From NCBI RefSeq assembly GCF_022637415.1, contig NZ_CP093340.1, positions 1,674,001-1,738,000 on the forward strand: 64,000 bases of DNA. Direction: 5' to 3'. Shown here one piece after another: positions 32,165-42,451 of the stretch. Every line of letters begins with the position of its first letter. The stretch's first letter is position 1. The notes under the pieces are model-generated. The model was not told the origin of the DNA. It ran no database searches and worked only from the letters and a program-made list of their open reading frames with translations. This DNA comes from Luteimonas sp. S4-F44 (GTDB taxonomy: Bacteria > Pseudomonadota > Gammaproteobacteria > Xanthomonadales > Xanthomonadaceae). Both the position numbers and the translations under genes were made by a program.

Positions 32165-32562
32165 TCGCAGTCGACGCGCCGGTGCTGGTGGACCTGCTGG
32201 CCGACGGCCCGCAGGCAGACGCCGCCGAGGCCTGCCTGCGCCAGTACCTGAGCGCAGGCCCGGTCGTGGTCTGCGACGTGGCGCTGGCCGAGATCTGCGG
32301 CGCACTGCGTGACGGCGCCGAGACCATGGCCGTGCTCGAGGACATGGGCGTGCGCTTTTCCGCGATCGAGGCCAAGTCGGCGCTGCGCGCCGGCGAGATG
32401 CAGCGCCGCTCCTGGCAGCGCGGTGACACTTCCGGCCGCGCGGCGCGCGACTTCCTGGTCGGGGCGCACGCACTGCTGCAGTGCAATGGCCTGATCACGC
32501 GCGACGACGCGTTTTTCCGCACCTATTTCAAGGGTCTCAAGCTGATCGTACCGTCGGCCTGA
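32161..32562 (+). CDS. vapC: PIN-domain toxin (VapC-like ribonuclease)
   Basis: The 133-residue PIN-domain protein starts at GTG 32161 inside the antitoxin stop region. Likely metal-binding acidic residues are Asp5 (IAVDAPVLVD), Glu44 (ALAEICGAL), the Asp in AARDFLVGAHAL (about 100) and the Asp pair in LITRDDAFF (about 116-117). PIN toxins cleave RNA, often initiator tRNA or rRNA; the target here is unknown. All acidic positions appear intact, so it may be active. Confidence 0.85.
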   Translation: MIAVDAPVLVDLLADGPQADAAEACLRQYLSAGPVVVCDVALAEICGALRDGAETMAVLEDMGVRFSAIEAKSALRAGEMQRRSWQRGDTSGRAARDFLVGAHALLQCNGLITRDDAFFRTYFKGLKLIVPSA

Positions 32563-32604
32563 GACCGGTTTTCCCGGTACCGCAAGACTTTTGGAGTTGC
32601 CCGC

Positions 32605-35196
32605 ATGTTGGAAGCCTACCGCCACCACGTTGCCGAGCGTCAAGCGCTGGGCATTCCGCCGCTGCCGCTCAACGCGCAGCAGACCGCCGAGGTCGTCGAA
32701 TTGCTCAAGGACCCGCCGGCCGGCGAGGCGGCGTTCCTGTTGGATCTGCTCACCCACCGCGTGCCGGCCGGCGTCGACGACGCCGCCAAGGTCAAGGCCT
32801 CGTATCTGGCCGCGATTGCGCTCGGCACCGAGCACAACCCGCTGATCGACCGCGCGCGTGCGACCGAGCTGCTGGGCACCATGCTCGGCGGCTACAACGT
32901 CCACCCACTGGTCGAACTGCTCGACGACGATGCCGTCGGCGCGATCGCTGCCAACGGCCTCAAGCACACGCTGCTGGTGTTCGACGCCTTCCACGATGTC
33001 GAGGACAAGGCCAAGGCCGGCAACGCCAATGCCCAGGCGGTGCTGCGCAGCTGGGCCGAGGCCGAGTGGTTCACCAGCAAGCCCGAAGTGCCCGCGTCGA
33101 TGACGCTGACGGTGTTCAAGGTGCCGGGCGAGACCAATACCGACGACCTGTCGCCGGCGCCCGATGCGACCACGCGTCCGGACATCCCGATGCACGCGCT
33201 GGCGATGCTCAAGAACAAGCGCGACGACGCGCCGTTCGTGCCGGAAGAAGACGGCAAGCGCGGGCCGATCCAGGTCATCGCCGACCTCAAGCAGAAGGGC
33301 CACCTGGTCGCCTACGTCGGCGACGTGGTCGGCACCGGTTCCTCGCGCAAGTCGGCGACCAACAGCGTGCTGTGGTGGACCGGCGACGACATTCCCTATA
33401 TCCCCAACAAGCGTGCCGGCGGCGTGTGCCTGGGCGCGAAGATCGCACCGATCTTCTACAACACGATGGAAGACGCCGGTGCGCTGCCGATCGAGCTCGA
33501 CGTCTCGAAGATGGAAATGGGCGATGTGATCGAGCTGCGTCCCTACGAGGGCCGCGCGCTGAAGAACGGCGAGACGATCGCGGAGTTCGAGGTCAAGTCC
33601 CAGGTGCTGTTCGACGAGGTGCGCGCCGGTGGCCGTATTCCGCTGATCGTCGGCCGCGGCCTGACCGCGAAGGCGCGCGAGTCGCTGGGCTTGGCCCCGA
33701 CCGACCTGTTCCGTCTGCCGCAGCAGCCGGCCGACAGCGGCAAGGGCTTTTCGCTGGCGCAGAAGATGGTCGGCCGTGCGATCGGTCTGCCCGAAGGGCA
33801 GGGCGTGCGTCCGGGCACGTACTGCGAACCGAAGATGACCTCGGTCGGCTCGCAGGACACCACCGGCCCGATGACCCGCGACGAGCTCAAGGATCTGGCG
33901 TGTCTGGGGTTCTCGGCCGACCTGGTGATGCAGTCGTTCTGCCACACCGCGGCCTACCCCAAGCCGGTCGACGTCAAGACCCATCACACGCTGCCGGAGT
34001 TCATCTCCACCCGCGGCGGCATCTCGCTGCGCCCCGGCGATGGCGTGATCCACAGCTGGCTCAACCGCATGCTGCTGCCCGACACCGTCGGCACCGGCGG
34101 CGATTCGCACACCCGCTTCCCGGTCGGCATCTCGTTCCCGGCCGGTAGCGGCCTGGTCGCGTTCGCCGCGGCCACCGGCGTGATGCCGCTGGACATGCCC
34201 GAATCGGTGCTGGTGCGCTTCAAGGGCGAGATGCAGCCGGGCGTGACCCTGCGCGATCTGGTCAACGCGATCCCGCTCTACGCGATCAAGGCCGGCCTCC
34301 TGACGGTCGCCAAGCAGGGCAAGAAGAACGTGTTCTCCGGGCGCATCCTCGAGATCGAGGGCCTGCCGGACCTGAAGGTCGAACAGGCGTTCGAACTGTC
34401 GGATGCCTCGGCCGAGCGCTCGGCCGCGGGCTGCACGGTGCACCTGAACAAGGAACCGATCATCGAGTACATCACCAGCAACATCACGTTGCTTAAGTGG
34501 ATGATCGCCCAGGGCTACCAGGACGCGCGTTCGATCCAGCGCCGGATCGAGAAGATGGAACAGTGGCTGGCCGACCCGCAGCTGCTGCAGGGCGATGCCG
34601 ACGCCGAGTACGCGGCGGTCATCGAGATCGATCTGGCCGAGATCCACGAGCCGATCCTGGCCTGCCCGAACGATCCGGACGACGTAAAGACGCTGTCGGA
34701 AGTCGCGGGCGTCGCGATCGACGAGGTGTTCATCGGCTCGTGCATGACCAACATCGGTCACTTCCGTGCGGCGTCCAAGCTGCTGGAAGGCAAGCGCGAC
34801 ATCCCGACCAAGCTGTGGGTCGCGCCGCCGACCAAGATGGACGCCGCCGAGCTGACCAAGGAAGGCCACTACGGCACCTTCGGCGCCGCAGGCGCGCGGA
34901 TGGAAATGCCGGGCTGCTCGCTGTGCATGGGCAACCAGGCGCAGGTGCGCGAGGGCGCGACGGTGTTCTCGACCTCGACCCGCAACTTCCCCAACCGTCT
35001 GGGCCGCAACTCCAACGTGTACCTGGGCTCGGCGGAACTGGCGGCGATCTGCTCGCGCCTGGGCCGGATCCCGACCCGCGAGGAGTACATGGAGGGCGTC
35101 GGCGTGATCAACACGCAGGGCGCGGAGATCTACCGCTACATGAACTTCGACCAGATCGAGGAGTATCGCGACACGGCGTCGTCGGTCGCTGCCTGA
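32605..35196 (+). CDS. acnB: Aconitate hydratase B
   Basis: This is the main TCA-cycle aconitase, also acting on 2-methylisocitrate in many bacteria. The 863-residue length is standard. The protein starts with the AcnB-specific HEAT-like domain ([20 protein letters not shown]) and has the swivel domain with [18 protein letters not shown] near 245. The cluster cysteines lie in [11 protein letters not shown] and [11 protein letters not shown], plus a Cys in [12 protein letters not shown] 32605 is 42 bases after the toxin stop. A clear terminator follows the gene. Confidence 0.97.
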   Translation: MLEAYRHHVAERQALGIPPLPLNAQQTAEVVELLKDPPAGEAAFLLDLLTHRVPAGVDDAAKVKASYLAAIALGTEHNPLIDRARATELLGTMLGGYNVHPLVELLDDDAVGAIAANGLKHTLLVFDAFHDVEDKAKAGNANAQAVLRSWAEAEWFTSKPEVPASMTLTVFKVPGETNTDDLSPAPDATTRPDIPMHALAMLKNKRDDAPFVPEEDGKRGPIQVIADLKQKGHLVAYVGDVVGTGSSRKSATNSVLWWTGDDIPYIPNKRAGGVCLGAKIAPIFYNTMEDAGALPIELDVSKMEMGDVIELRPYEGRALKNGETIAEFEVKSQVLFDEVRAGGRIPLIVGRGLTAKARESLGLAPTDLFRLPQQPADSGKGFSLAQKMVGRAIGLPEGQGVRPGTYCEPKMTSVGSQDTTGPMTRDELKDLACLGFSADLVMQSFCHTAAYPKPVDVKTHHTLPEFISTRGGISLRPGDGVIHSWLNRMLLPDTVGTGGDSHTRFPVGISFPAGSGLVAFAAATGVMPLDMPESVLVRFKGEMQPGVTLRDLVNAIPLYAIKAGLLTVAKQGKKNVFSGRILEIEGLPDLKVEQAFELSDASAERSAAGCTVHLNKEPIIEYITSNITLLKWMIAQGYQDARSIQRRIEKMEQWLADPQLLQGDADAEYAAVIEIDLAEIHEPILACPNDPDDVKTLSEVAGVAIDEVFIGSCMTNIGHFRAASKLLEGKRDIPTKLWVAPPTKMDAAELTKEGHYGTFGAAGARMEMPGCSLCMGNQAQVREGATVFSTSTRNFPNRLGRNSNVYLGSAELAAICSRLGRIPTREEYMEGVGVINTQGAEIYRYMNFDQIEEYRDTASSVAA

Positions 35197-35222
35197 CCTC
35201 CGACGTCCCGGTCGTTCCCTGA

Positions 35223-35259
35223 GCGCCGCGCCCGTGCATACGGGCGTGGCGTTCTTTTT
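35223..35259 (+). terminator. Intrinsic terminator after acnB
   Basis: A 13-bp stem with two G-U pairs (GCGCCGCGCCCGT with ACGGGCGTGGCGT) and a four-base loop is followed by TCTTTTT. It is the best Rho-independent terminator in the window. Confidence 0.85.
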
Positions 35260-35395
35260 GCGCATCGCTCGGCGGTGCGGTCGTTGGTCGCGGTCCATCG
35301 CTGGCGGGACTGAGGACATGCCGAATCGTTGTTTTCGTGCGGCGCAGCATCGTGAAAGAGTGCCGATCACGTCATCGCCGCAGGAACGCTCGTCC

Positions 35396-36577
35396 ATGTC
35401 CATCGCTCGCCCCGCGTCTCCGTCCTGGGCCGTCGCCGCGGCACTCTGCGCTGTGCTGCTGGTGGCGGCGCCACTTGCCCGGGCAGATGACGGCGCCGGC
35501 TCGCCGCTGCGCGCGTACCTGAGCGACAAGCGTGCGGCGATCCAGGCCCTGCAGGCGCAGGACGCCGCGCCCACCACGCTGCATGGCCAGGTTACCGCCG
35601 AGAGCCGCTCGGGCGTCCGTCGCCTGCGCCTGGGGCCGACTGGCGAGTACCAGTACCTCAGTGACAGTGGTCGCGACTACGCCGGCTACAACCTCGGGGC
35701 AGGGTCCTGGGATTCCCTGGTCGGCACGCTGGCCAGTGCGGTCGCCGACGAGTACATCGTGCAGGCCGCCGTGCAGAACGTGCCGATCGACGGTCTGGAC
35801 GTGGTGTTCACCAGCGTGCCCGAGCGCAAGAGCGACACCCTGGCCTATCCGAACAACCTGTCCTACGTGGCCTACATCGACTCGCCCGCCGACGCCGCGC
35901 AGCTCGAATCGCTCCGCCAGGCCGTCCATGCGCAGTCGGCGGCGATCGACCTGGTCACCCGACCGCAGCAGGTCGGCCATGCCGAGGTGCGCTACACGCG
36001 CTCGCCGGCGCAGCGCGAAGCCGATCTGCCGCCCGGCCTGCGCGATTTCATCACCGAGGAGAAGCGGCCCGCGGTGCTGGGCAAGCGCGCCCAGGCGGCG
36101 GAGCGGACCTCGACGCCGCGCGCCCTGGTTGCCCGCGCGCACGTCGAGCCGCATACCGGCCTACGCCGGGTGTTCCTGGGCGAGGACGGCTACCACCAGC
36201 AACTGCACGACAGCGCGCCCGAGCTCTTGGGGTACGGGCTTGCGCCGACCGTGGAGGAACACCTTCTGGGCGTGACCGCGACCTGCCTGACGCACATCTT
36301 CGAAGTGCAGGCCGCCACCCGCAATGTGCTGCTCGACACTCTGGAACTGACCGTGGACGGCGAGCTCGGACCGCGTTTCGGTGCGAACGTCAGCACGCCG
36401 GCGCGGTTCCGCAACATCCGCTACACCGCGACCATCGCATCGCCTGCGTCCGCGCAGGACATCGACGCCCTGCGCCAGGCGGTCGAGGCGACCTGTCCGC
36501 TCTACAACCTGGTCAAGGATGCGCAGACGCTGGACGGCCGCATCGTGCGCGGCGCGTTTGCGCAGACGCCGCGTTAG
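35396..36577 (+). CDS. Exported protein with two tandem OsmC-like domains
   Basis: The 393-residue protein has an N-terminal signal peptide (hydrophobic core AAALCAVLLVAAPLARA, cleavage near 31). Two homologous halves follow, about 45-215 and 235-390. Each has a beta-rich start (LRLGPTGEYQYL; VFLGEDGYHQQL), a central helix and a late segment with IDSPADAAQLESLRQAV or IASPASAQDIDALRQAV. The second half keeps the OsmC/Ohr cysteine pair (TATCLTHIF and EATCPLYNL). In the first half both positions are not Cys (ASAVADEYI; QSAAIDL). OsmC/Ohr proteins reduce organic peroxides in the cytosol, so an exported fused form is unusual. The true role is unknown. Confidence 0.75.
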   Translation: MSIARPASPSWAVAAALCAVLLVAAPLARADDGAGSPLRAYLSDKRAAIQALQAQDAAPTTLHGQVTAESRSGVRRLRLGPTGEYQYLSDSGRDYAGYNLGAGSWDSLVGTLASAVADEYIVQAAVQNVPIDGLDVVFTSVPERKSDTLAYPNNLSYVAYIDSPADAAQLESLRQAVHAQSAAIDLVTRPQQVGHAEVRYTRSPAQREADLPPGLRDFITEEKRPAVLGKRAQAAERTSTPRALVARAHVEPHTGLRRVFLGEDGYHQQLHDSAPELLGYGLAPTVEEHLLGVTATCLTHIFEVQAATRNVLLDTLELTVDGELGPRFGANVSTPARFRNIRYTATIASPASAQDIDALRQAVEATCPLYNLVKDAQTLDGRIVRGAFAQTPR

Positions 36578-36707
36578 CTAGCACTCCCGCGCGGCGTGCG
36601 CCGCGCGCCATCAGAACCAGAGCATTCGACGCGCCCGGATCCCGCACGCACGAGCGTGTGCGATCCGCCGAGCGGCGTCGTCCTTCCATCGAACCACGGG
36701 GGCCCCG

Positions 36708-39700
36708 ATGCACCGTTCCGCCCGCGCCCATCCTGTCCCGACGGCCGCCGCCCGCGGCGCACGCTTGCACGCGCCGACGCGTGGCCGCCTGGCGCTGGCG
36801 TTGTGCGCGCTGTTGTCGACGAGCGCGCAGGCCGACGACGCGCCGGACGCCGCGTCCGCACCCACTGCGCGCTTGCTCGACAAGGTCTCGGTACTCGGCT
36901 CGCGGATCGCCGGTGGCGGCGCCGTCGCGGCGCTGCCGGTGGCGACGGTGGACCGGGCCCAGATCCAGGCCACCGGCGCGACCAACGGCAACGAACTGTT
37001 CCGCAGCCTGCCGCAGTTCGGCGACGTCGCCGTGACCGAGAAGGGCACGACCAACTCGGGGCGCAATTCCAATGTCGCGCGTGGCGACGTGGGGGCCATC
37101 AATCTGCGCAACCTCGGCGCCAAGTACACCTTGCTGCTGATCAACGGCCGCCGCACCGTGCAGCATCCGATCAGCAACAGCGGGGACAACACCACCTACA
37201 ACGCGAATGCGATCCCGACTTTCGGCCTGGAGCGCATCGATCTGCTGCTCGACGGGGCGGCGTCCATCTACGGCTCCGATGCGATCGCCGGCGTCACCGA
37301 CCTGATCACGCCGACCAACCTGGCGGACGGCGGTGGTATCACGCTGCGCTACGGCACGGTCCAGGACGGCCACCGCGAGGACGTGTCGCTTGAAGGCTAT
37401 GTCGGTCGCGATTTCGCCGGCGGCCGCGGCAATGTCTCGGTGCTCTATGGGCTGTCCACCCGCACCGCGCAACGCAATTCGGACGCCTGGTTCACGGCGA
37501 CCGACGGCCGCCGCGTGCTGGCCGACGGCACCAGCGTCCCCGATCCCGACGGCACCACGGGCTTCACGACCCGCACGCCCTGGGGCCATTTCGACACCTA
37601 CGTCGATGGGCGGCGGACCGGCAGCTGGCACATCGATCCGGCCACCGGCGCGCTGGCGCCGGGTCAGGTGCCGACCCGCTACCACTACGACGCCGGCGCC
37701 GAGCCGGGCATCACGACCGCGCCTGCGATCGACAAGGGCAATGTCTTCGCCACGGCACGGTTCGACCTGGACGACAGCCGTCAGCTGTTCGGCGAACTCG
37801 GCTACTACCGCGCGCAATCCGAATCCTGGGTCAGCAGCGAGGCGGGGTTCGGCGGCGACGGCTTCCTGCTGCACATCCGGCCCGATGCTTACTGGGTGCC
37901 CGACGCCCTGCGGGGAGCGGACGCGATCCGGCTGCTCAACTACCAGTTCGCCGATTCGGGCATCCGCCGGGTCCGCGTCGACAACACGCAATCGCGGGCA
38001 CTGCTCGGCCTGCGCGGGTGGACCGATACCGGCTGGAACTGGGAGACCGCGCTGCTGTACTCACGGGCGCGCAGCACCGACCGGCAGCAGGGCGGGTTCA
38101 CCGACGCCTTCATCGCCGCGGTGAACCGCACCGATGCCAGCGCCTACAACCCGTTCAATGGCGGTGACCCGGCCAGCATCCGGGTCGGCGATGCCACGCC
38201 GTCCGACACGTCGGCGTTCATCGGCGAGGCCACCCGGCAGGGGACGACCGAACTGGCGTTGTGGGATCTCAAGGTCGACCGGCCCGACCTGCTGTCCTGG
38301 TATGCCGGCGACATCGGCCTGGCGGCGGGCGTGGAGTACCGGTACGAGAGTCGCTTCGACGATCGCGACCGGAGCATCGACGGCAGCACGCCCTACGTGG
38401 ACTGGTACACCGGGACCGTCGCGCAGAGCAACTTCTTCACCCACAGTCCCCGGCCCGACGTGCGCGGCAGCCGCAATGTGACCTCGGCGCTGATCGAACT
38501 GGCGGTGCCGCTGGTCGCGCCGGCCCACGGTGTCCCGCTGGTGCGTTCGCTGGATCTGCAGATCGCGGGGCGCTACGAGGACTACAGCGATGCCGGCGAT
38601 GTGGCCAAGCCGAAGATCGCCGCGGCCTGGGGCGTCAACGACAGCCTGCTGCTGCGCGGGTCGATCAGCGGCGGCTTCCGCGCGCCCGGCCTGGAACTGG
38701 TGAATTCCCCGCCGACCTACGGGTTCGGCTTCAATCACGACGCCGTGCGCTGCCATGCGCTGGTGGTCAAGGGCGCGTATCCCGACTACACCGCCTGCCT
38801 GAACGCCTACAGCAACGGATCGCAGGTCAAGCCCTCGGTCAGTGCCGTCACTGCCTATGGCGACGACGTCGCGCCGGAGACGACGCGGCAAACCTCGTGG
38901 GGCGCGGTGTTCGAGCCCGGGTTCCTGGCGCCGGGGCTCGGCCATCTGAGTCTGAGCGTGGATGCCTGGCGGATCGAAGTGGAGAATCCGATCGGCACCA
39001 TGGGCGAGGAGGTGCTCTACGACGCGTATCTGCGCGTCGTCGAAGGCCGCAGCAACCCGAACGTGGTCCGCGCGCCGGTGACCGCCGAAGACATCGCGCT
39101 GTTCGAGGGCTCGGGCATCGCGCCGACCGGTGTCGTGACCCATGTGCTCGACACCTATCGCAACCGGCAACCGTTGACCGCGTCAGGCGTGGACTACCGC
39201 CTGGCCTGGCGGTTCCGTGACACCGCGTGGGGCGACATCGCGTTGCTGCTCGACGTCAGCCGCCTGAAGGCCTACACCCAGCAAAAGCCGATCGAAGTCC
39301 AGCAGGTCGCCGAGGCCATCGACAGCGGCGCGCTGGACATCGTCGCTGCGAACCTGGGCGCGGCCAACGAAGTGGGCATCAATGGCGCGAAGCCGGAATG
39401 GCGCGGCAGCGCGACGCTGCTCTGGCAGCATGCCGGCTGGACGGTGCGGCTGCGCGACGACTACATCGGCAGCGTGACCGCCGGTGCGTATGCCGATCGC
39501 AGTCCGTTCGTCGTCCCGTCCACCCAGCGCTGGGCGTTATCGGTGGCGCATGCCTTCACCCGCGGGCCGCTCGCCGGCACGACGGTGGAAGCCGGCGCCC
39601 GCAATCTGTTCGACAAGGCGCCGCCGCTCAACGCCGCCGGCAATGTCCTGACGGCGCTGCACGAATCCTACGGCCGCTATCTGCATCTCGGCATCTCAAG

Positions 39701-39710
39701 GACCTGGTGA
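36708..39710 (+). CDS. TonB-dependent outer-membrane receptor
   Basis: The 1000-residue protein has a signal peptide (LALALCALLSTSAQA, ending about 43). The plug domain follows from about 65 to 190, with VSVLGSRI, GNELFRSLPQF, INLRNLGAKYTLLLINGRR and DLLLDGAASIYGSDAIAGV, all typical. The 22-strand barrel ends in a terminal aromatic residue (LHLGISRTW). It imports a large or scarce substrate using TonB energy; the substrate is not predictable. The lipoprotein gene follows only four bases later, and the double-OsmC gene precedes by 130 bases. No FecI/FecR genes are beside it. Confidence 0.93.
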   Translation: MHRSARAHPVPTAAARGARLHAPTRGRLALALCALLSTSAQADDAPDAASAPTARLLDKVSVLGSRIAGGGAVAALPVATVDRAQIQATGATNGNELFRSLPQFGDVAVTEKGTTNSGRNSNVARGDVGAINLRNLGAKYTLLLINGRRTVQHPISNSGDNTTYNANAIPTFGLERIDLLLDGAASIYGSDAIAGVTDLITPTNLADGGGITLRYGTVQDGHREDVSLEGYVGRDFAGGRGNVSVLYGLSTRTAQRNSDAWFTATDGRRVLADGTSVPDPDGTTGFTTRTPWGHFDTYVDGRRTGSWHIDPATGALAPGQVPTRYHYDAGAEPGITTAPAIDKGNVFATARFDLDDSRQLFGELGYYRAQSESWVSSEAGFGGDGFLLHIRPDAYWVPDALRGADAIRLLNYQFADSGIRRVRVDNTQSRALLGLRGWTDTGWNWETALLYSRARSTDRQQGGFTDAFIAAVNRTDASAYNPFNGGDPASIRVGDATPSDTSAFIGEATRQGTTELALWDLKVDRPDLLSWYAGDIGLAAGVEYRYESRFDDRDRSIDGSTPYVDWYTGTVAQSNFFTHSPRPDVRGSRNVTSALIELAVPLVAPAHGVPLVRSLDLQIAGRYEDYSDAGDVAKPKIAAAWGVNDSLLLRGSISGGFRAPGLELVNSPPTYGFGFNHDAVRCHALVVKGAYPDYTACLNAYSNGSQVKPSVSAVTAYGDDVAPETTRQTSWGAVFEPGFLAPGLGHLSLSVDAWRIEVENPIGTMGEEVLYDAYLRVVEGRSNPNVVRAPVTAEDIALFEGSGIAPTGVVTHVLDTYRNRQPLTASGVDYRLAWRFRDTAWGDIALLLDVSRLKAYTQQKPIEVQQVAEAIDSGALDIVAANLGAANEVGINGAKPEWRGSATLLWQHAGWTVRLRDDYIGSVTAGAYADRSPFVVPSTQRWALSVAHAFTRGPLAGTTVEAGARNLFDKAPPLNAAGNVLTALHESYGRYLHLGISRTW

Positions 39711-39714
39711 CCCC

Positions 39715-40683
39715 ATGAAGACGCGTACGCTCGCATTTGCGGTTCTGCTGCTCCCGGCGCTCGCCGCCTGCGACCGCCCGGACGCGCCCGGCGCGGCGCC
39801 GCCCGGCGCGGCGGACACCGCGCCCGAGTTCGGCGAGGCGCACGCGGCGTGGGCGCGCCAGCGCGCCGACGAACTGAACAGGCCCGATGGTTGGACGAGC
39901 CTCATCGGCCTGCATTGGCTCGACGCCGACCGGCAGCGGGTCGGCGGCGGCGCGCAGGACGACATCCGCCTGGCCATCGCGCCGCCGCATCTGGGCACAC
40001 TCGAGCGGCGGGCTGACGGCGTCTACTTCACCGCCGACGCAGCGGCCGCGGTCACCGTCGACGGTCGCCCCCTGCAGGGCGAGGTGGCGCTGCAGCCCGA
40101 AGGCCGGGACGGGGGGACCCAACTGGAGTACGACGACGGCAAGGGCCGGATCTCGTTGATCCGCCGCGGCGATCGGCTCGGCCTCAGGGTCCGGCACGCC
40201 GATGCGCCAGCGCGCCTGCAGTTCGCCGGTCTGGACTTCTTCGCGCCCGATCCGGCCTGGCGGGTGCAGGCCCGGTTCGTTGCGCACCCGCCGGGCACGA
40301 CCCTGCCGATCGCCAACATCATCGGCGACATCAACGACACACCCAATCCGGGCTATGTGGAGTTCGACAAAGACGGACACCGCTGGCGGCTGGAGGCGCT
40401 CGGCGATCCGCAGCAGGGCCTGAGCCTCAATTTTCAGGATCGGACCAGCGGGCGGGAGACCTATGCGGTCGGCCGCTATCTGCAGACCGGTCCCGTTGCC
40501 GACGGTGCGACGGTCGTCGTCGACTTCAACCGCGCCTACAACCCGCCGTGCGCGTACACCGCCTACGCCACCTGTCCCTTGCCGCCGCCGGGCAATCGCC
40601 TCGCGCAGCGCGACACCGACGGCCGGACGGTCCGGCTGGCGGTCCTGGCCGGCGAGAAGGCCTATGCCGGCGCGCGGCACTGA
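39715..40683 (+). CDS. DUF1684 family lipoprotein
   Basis: The 322-residue precursor has a lipoprotein signal (MKTRTLAFAVLLLPALAAC, lipobox LAAC). The remainder matches DUF1684 by its WTSLIGLHWL motif near 60, a central beta-rich part, and the C-terminal VVDFNRAYNPPCAYTAYATC plus PPPGNRL near 275-305. It is probably periplasm-facing and membrane-anchored. Only four bases separate it from the receptor stop, so both are likely co-transcribed. No biochemical role is established that I can name. Confidence 0.85.
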   Translation: MKTRTLAFAVLLLPALAACDRPDAPGAAPPGAADTAPEFGEAHAAWARQRADELNRPDGWTSLIGLHWLDADRQRVGGGAQDDIRLAIAPPHLGTLERRADGVYFTADAAAAVTVDGRPLQGEVALQPEGRDGGTQLEYDDGKGRISLIRRGDRLGLRVRHADAPARLQFAGLDFFAPDPAWRVQARFVAHPPGTTLPIANIIGDINDTPNPGYVEFDKDGHRWRLEALGDPQQGLSLNFQDRTSGRETYAVGRYLQTGPVADGATVVVDFNRAYNPPCAYTAYATCPLPPPGNRLAQRDTDGRTVRLAVLAGEKAYAGARH

Positions 40684-40785
40684 GCCGGCGTTGATCCCGC
40701 GTCGGGGCGGGCAGTGATGTCCACGCGTTGCGGCGTCGGACTGGTCGCCTGAGCCCCGGGGGAGAGCACTGCCGTCCGGGCGGGG

Positions 40786-41865
40786 TCAGTCGATCGACTC
40801 GCGTCGGGCCAATGCGAGCAGGCGCTGGGCGATACGCTCCAGCGGCAGGCATTCGTGCGCGGCGCCCAGCTTCCAGGCGGCGCCGGGCATGCCCCAGACG
40901 ACGCTGCTGGCCTCGTCCTGCACCAGTGTCGCAGCCCCGGCCTCGCGCAGTTCGAGCAGTCCGCGCGCGCCGTCGTCGCCCATGCCGGTGAGGATCGCCG
41001 CGACCGCGTTGGCACCGGCCGCCTGCGCGACCGAGCGGAACAGCACGTCGACCGCGGGCCGGTGCCGGTTGACCGGCGGGCCGGGGTCGAGCCGGCACCG
41101 CCAGCGGGCGCCGTCGCGCAGTACGCGCAGGTGGTGGTCGCCCGGTGGCAGGTAGACATGCCCGGGCAGGATCGTCTCGCCGTCGCGCGCCTCGCGCACC
41201 AGCATCGCGCAGTGGCGGTCCAGGCGCTCGGCGAACGGCGCGCTGAAGCTGGCGGGAATGTGCTGGGTCAGCACGATCGCCGGGGCGTCGGGCGGCATCG
41301 CCTCGAGCACGACACGGATCGCTTCGGTGCCGCCGGCCGACGCGCCGATCGCGATCAGCCGGTCGGTCGTGCGGTAGCGCAACGCGACCGGCGTGGCGGC
41401 CGCTTCCGTCGGTGCCGCGGGTCCGGCCGTCGACCGGGCCGCCGGGCGCGGCGCGGCGCGCACCTGCGCGCGCGCGGCCGCCTTGACCTTCGCGGTGATC
41501 TCCTGCGCGTAGGCCTCCAGCCCGTGGGCGACATTGAGACGCGGCTTGGCGACGAAGTCCACCGCGCCCAGCGCCAGCGCCTGCAGGGTGATGTCGGCGC
41601 CGCGTTCGGTCAGCGAGGACACCATCACCACCGGCATCGGTCGCAAGCGCATCAGGTTGTCGAGGAACACCAGGCCGTCCATGCGCGGCATCTCGACATC
41701 GAGGGTCAGCACATCGGGATGCAGGCGTTTGATCTTCTCGCGCGCGAGCAGCGGGTCGGCGGCGCTGCCCACGACGTCGATCTCCGGGTCGGCGGACAGC
41801 ACCTCGGTCAGCAGCTGACGCACGACCGCCGAGTCGTCGACGATGAGCACGCGGACCGGCGTCAT
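40786..41865 (-). CDS. cheB: Chemotaxis response regulator protein-glutamate methylesterase CheB
   Basis: CheB removes methyl groups from, and deamidates, chemoreceptors after phosphorylation by CheA. The 359-residue protein has a receiver domain with Asp at about 57 ([12 protein letters not shown]), an Ala/Pro-rich linker, and a methylesterase domain. The catalytic triad lies in [11 protein letters not shown] (Ser), [16 protein letters not shown] (His) and [12 protein letters not shown] (Asp). The start ATG 41865 overlaps the cheD stop by four bases. It is the last gene of the leftward chemotaxis run. Confidence 0.96.
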   Translation of the reverse strand: MTPVRVLIVDDSAVVRQLLTEVLSADPEIDVVGSAADPLLAREKIKRLHPDVLTLDVEMPRMDGLVFLDNLMRLRPMPVVMVSSLTERGADITLQALALGAVDFVAKPRLNVAHGLEAYAQEITAKVKAAARAQVRAAPRPAARSTAGPAAPTEAAATPVALRYRTTDRLIAIGASAGGTEAIRVVLEAMPPDAPAIVLTQHIPASFSAPFAERLDRHCAMLVREARDGETILPGHVYLPPGDHHLRVLRDGARWRCRLDPGPPVNRHRPAVDVLFRSVAQAAGANAVAAILTGMGDDGARGLLELREAGAATLVQDEASSVVWGMPGAAWKLGAAHECLPLERIAQRLLALARRESID

Positions 41866-42449
41866 TCGAACAGCTCCACATCGCCGGCGATCGGCGCACG
41901 CGCCAGGCGGGCGCGGACGGCCGATTCGGCGGCCGCCACCTCGGCGCCGTGCGCGTGCGGCAGGCGGTAGACCATCACCTTGCCGCTCTGCGGGAAGAAC
42001 CACACCTTGCGCGGATGGATGCCCTGCAGGTCTTCGGCCACAACCGGGATGTGCTCCGCGTCTAGATAGCCGCGCACGAATTCGGCATTGCGGGTGCCCA
42101 CCGGGTTGCTGGTGAAGCCCTTGAGCACGTTGGCGCCACCGAACACCTTGGCCTCGAGACGACGGCGGCTGGCGCCGCGCTTGAGCAGTTCGTTGATCAG
42201 TACCTCCATCGCATAGCTGCCGTAGCGCGCCGGCGCGCCGTCGCCGTTGCCGCCGTCGGGCAACAGGAAGTGGTTCATGCCGCCCAGGTGCAGCAGCGGG
42301 TCGCGAATGCACGCGGCCACGCACGAGCCGAGCACGGTGACCAGCGCCGTGCCGTCGTCCACCACCAGGTACTGGGTGGGCAGCAGCTTGGCCGCCGGCA
42401 CCTGGAACTGCGGGTCGCGGTAGCGCATCACCGCATCGCTGGGTGACAT
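41862..42449 (-). CDS. cheD: Chemoreceptor glutamine deamidase CheD
   Basis: CheD deamidates receptor glutamines. The 195-residue protein has the catalytic Cys in [14 protein letters not shown] (about 43), the His in GGMNHFLLP (about 60) and a Thr/Ser further on ([13 protein letters not shown]). The ATG at 42449 is just after the cheR stop, and the stop overlaps cheB. The cheR-cheD-cheB order is common in this group. Confidence 0.94.
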   Translation of the reverse strand: MSPSDAVMRYRDPQFQVPAAKLLPTQYLVVDDGTALVTVLGSCVAACIRDPLLHLGGMNHFLLPDGGNGDGAPARYGSYAMEVLINELLKRGASRRRLEAKVFGGANVLKGFTSNPVGTRNAEFVRGYLDAEHIPVVAEDLQGIHPRKVWFFPQSGKVMVYRLPHAHGAEVAAAESAVRARLARAPIAGDVELFE

Positions 42450-42451
42450 GC

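Noticed and set aside
31759..35577. Open frame of about 1270 codons on the - strand opposite acnB and vapBC
   Set aside because: Composition is typical of antisense shadows and it runs through acnB, vapC and intergenic DNA.
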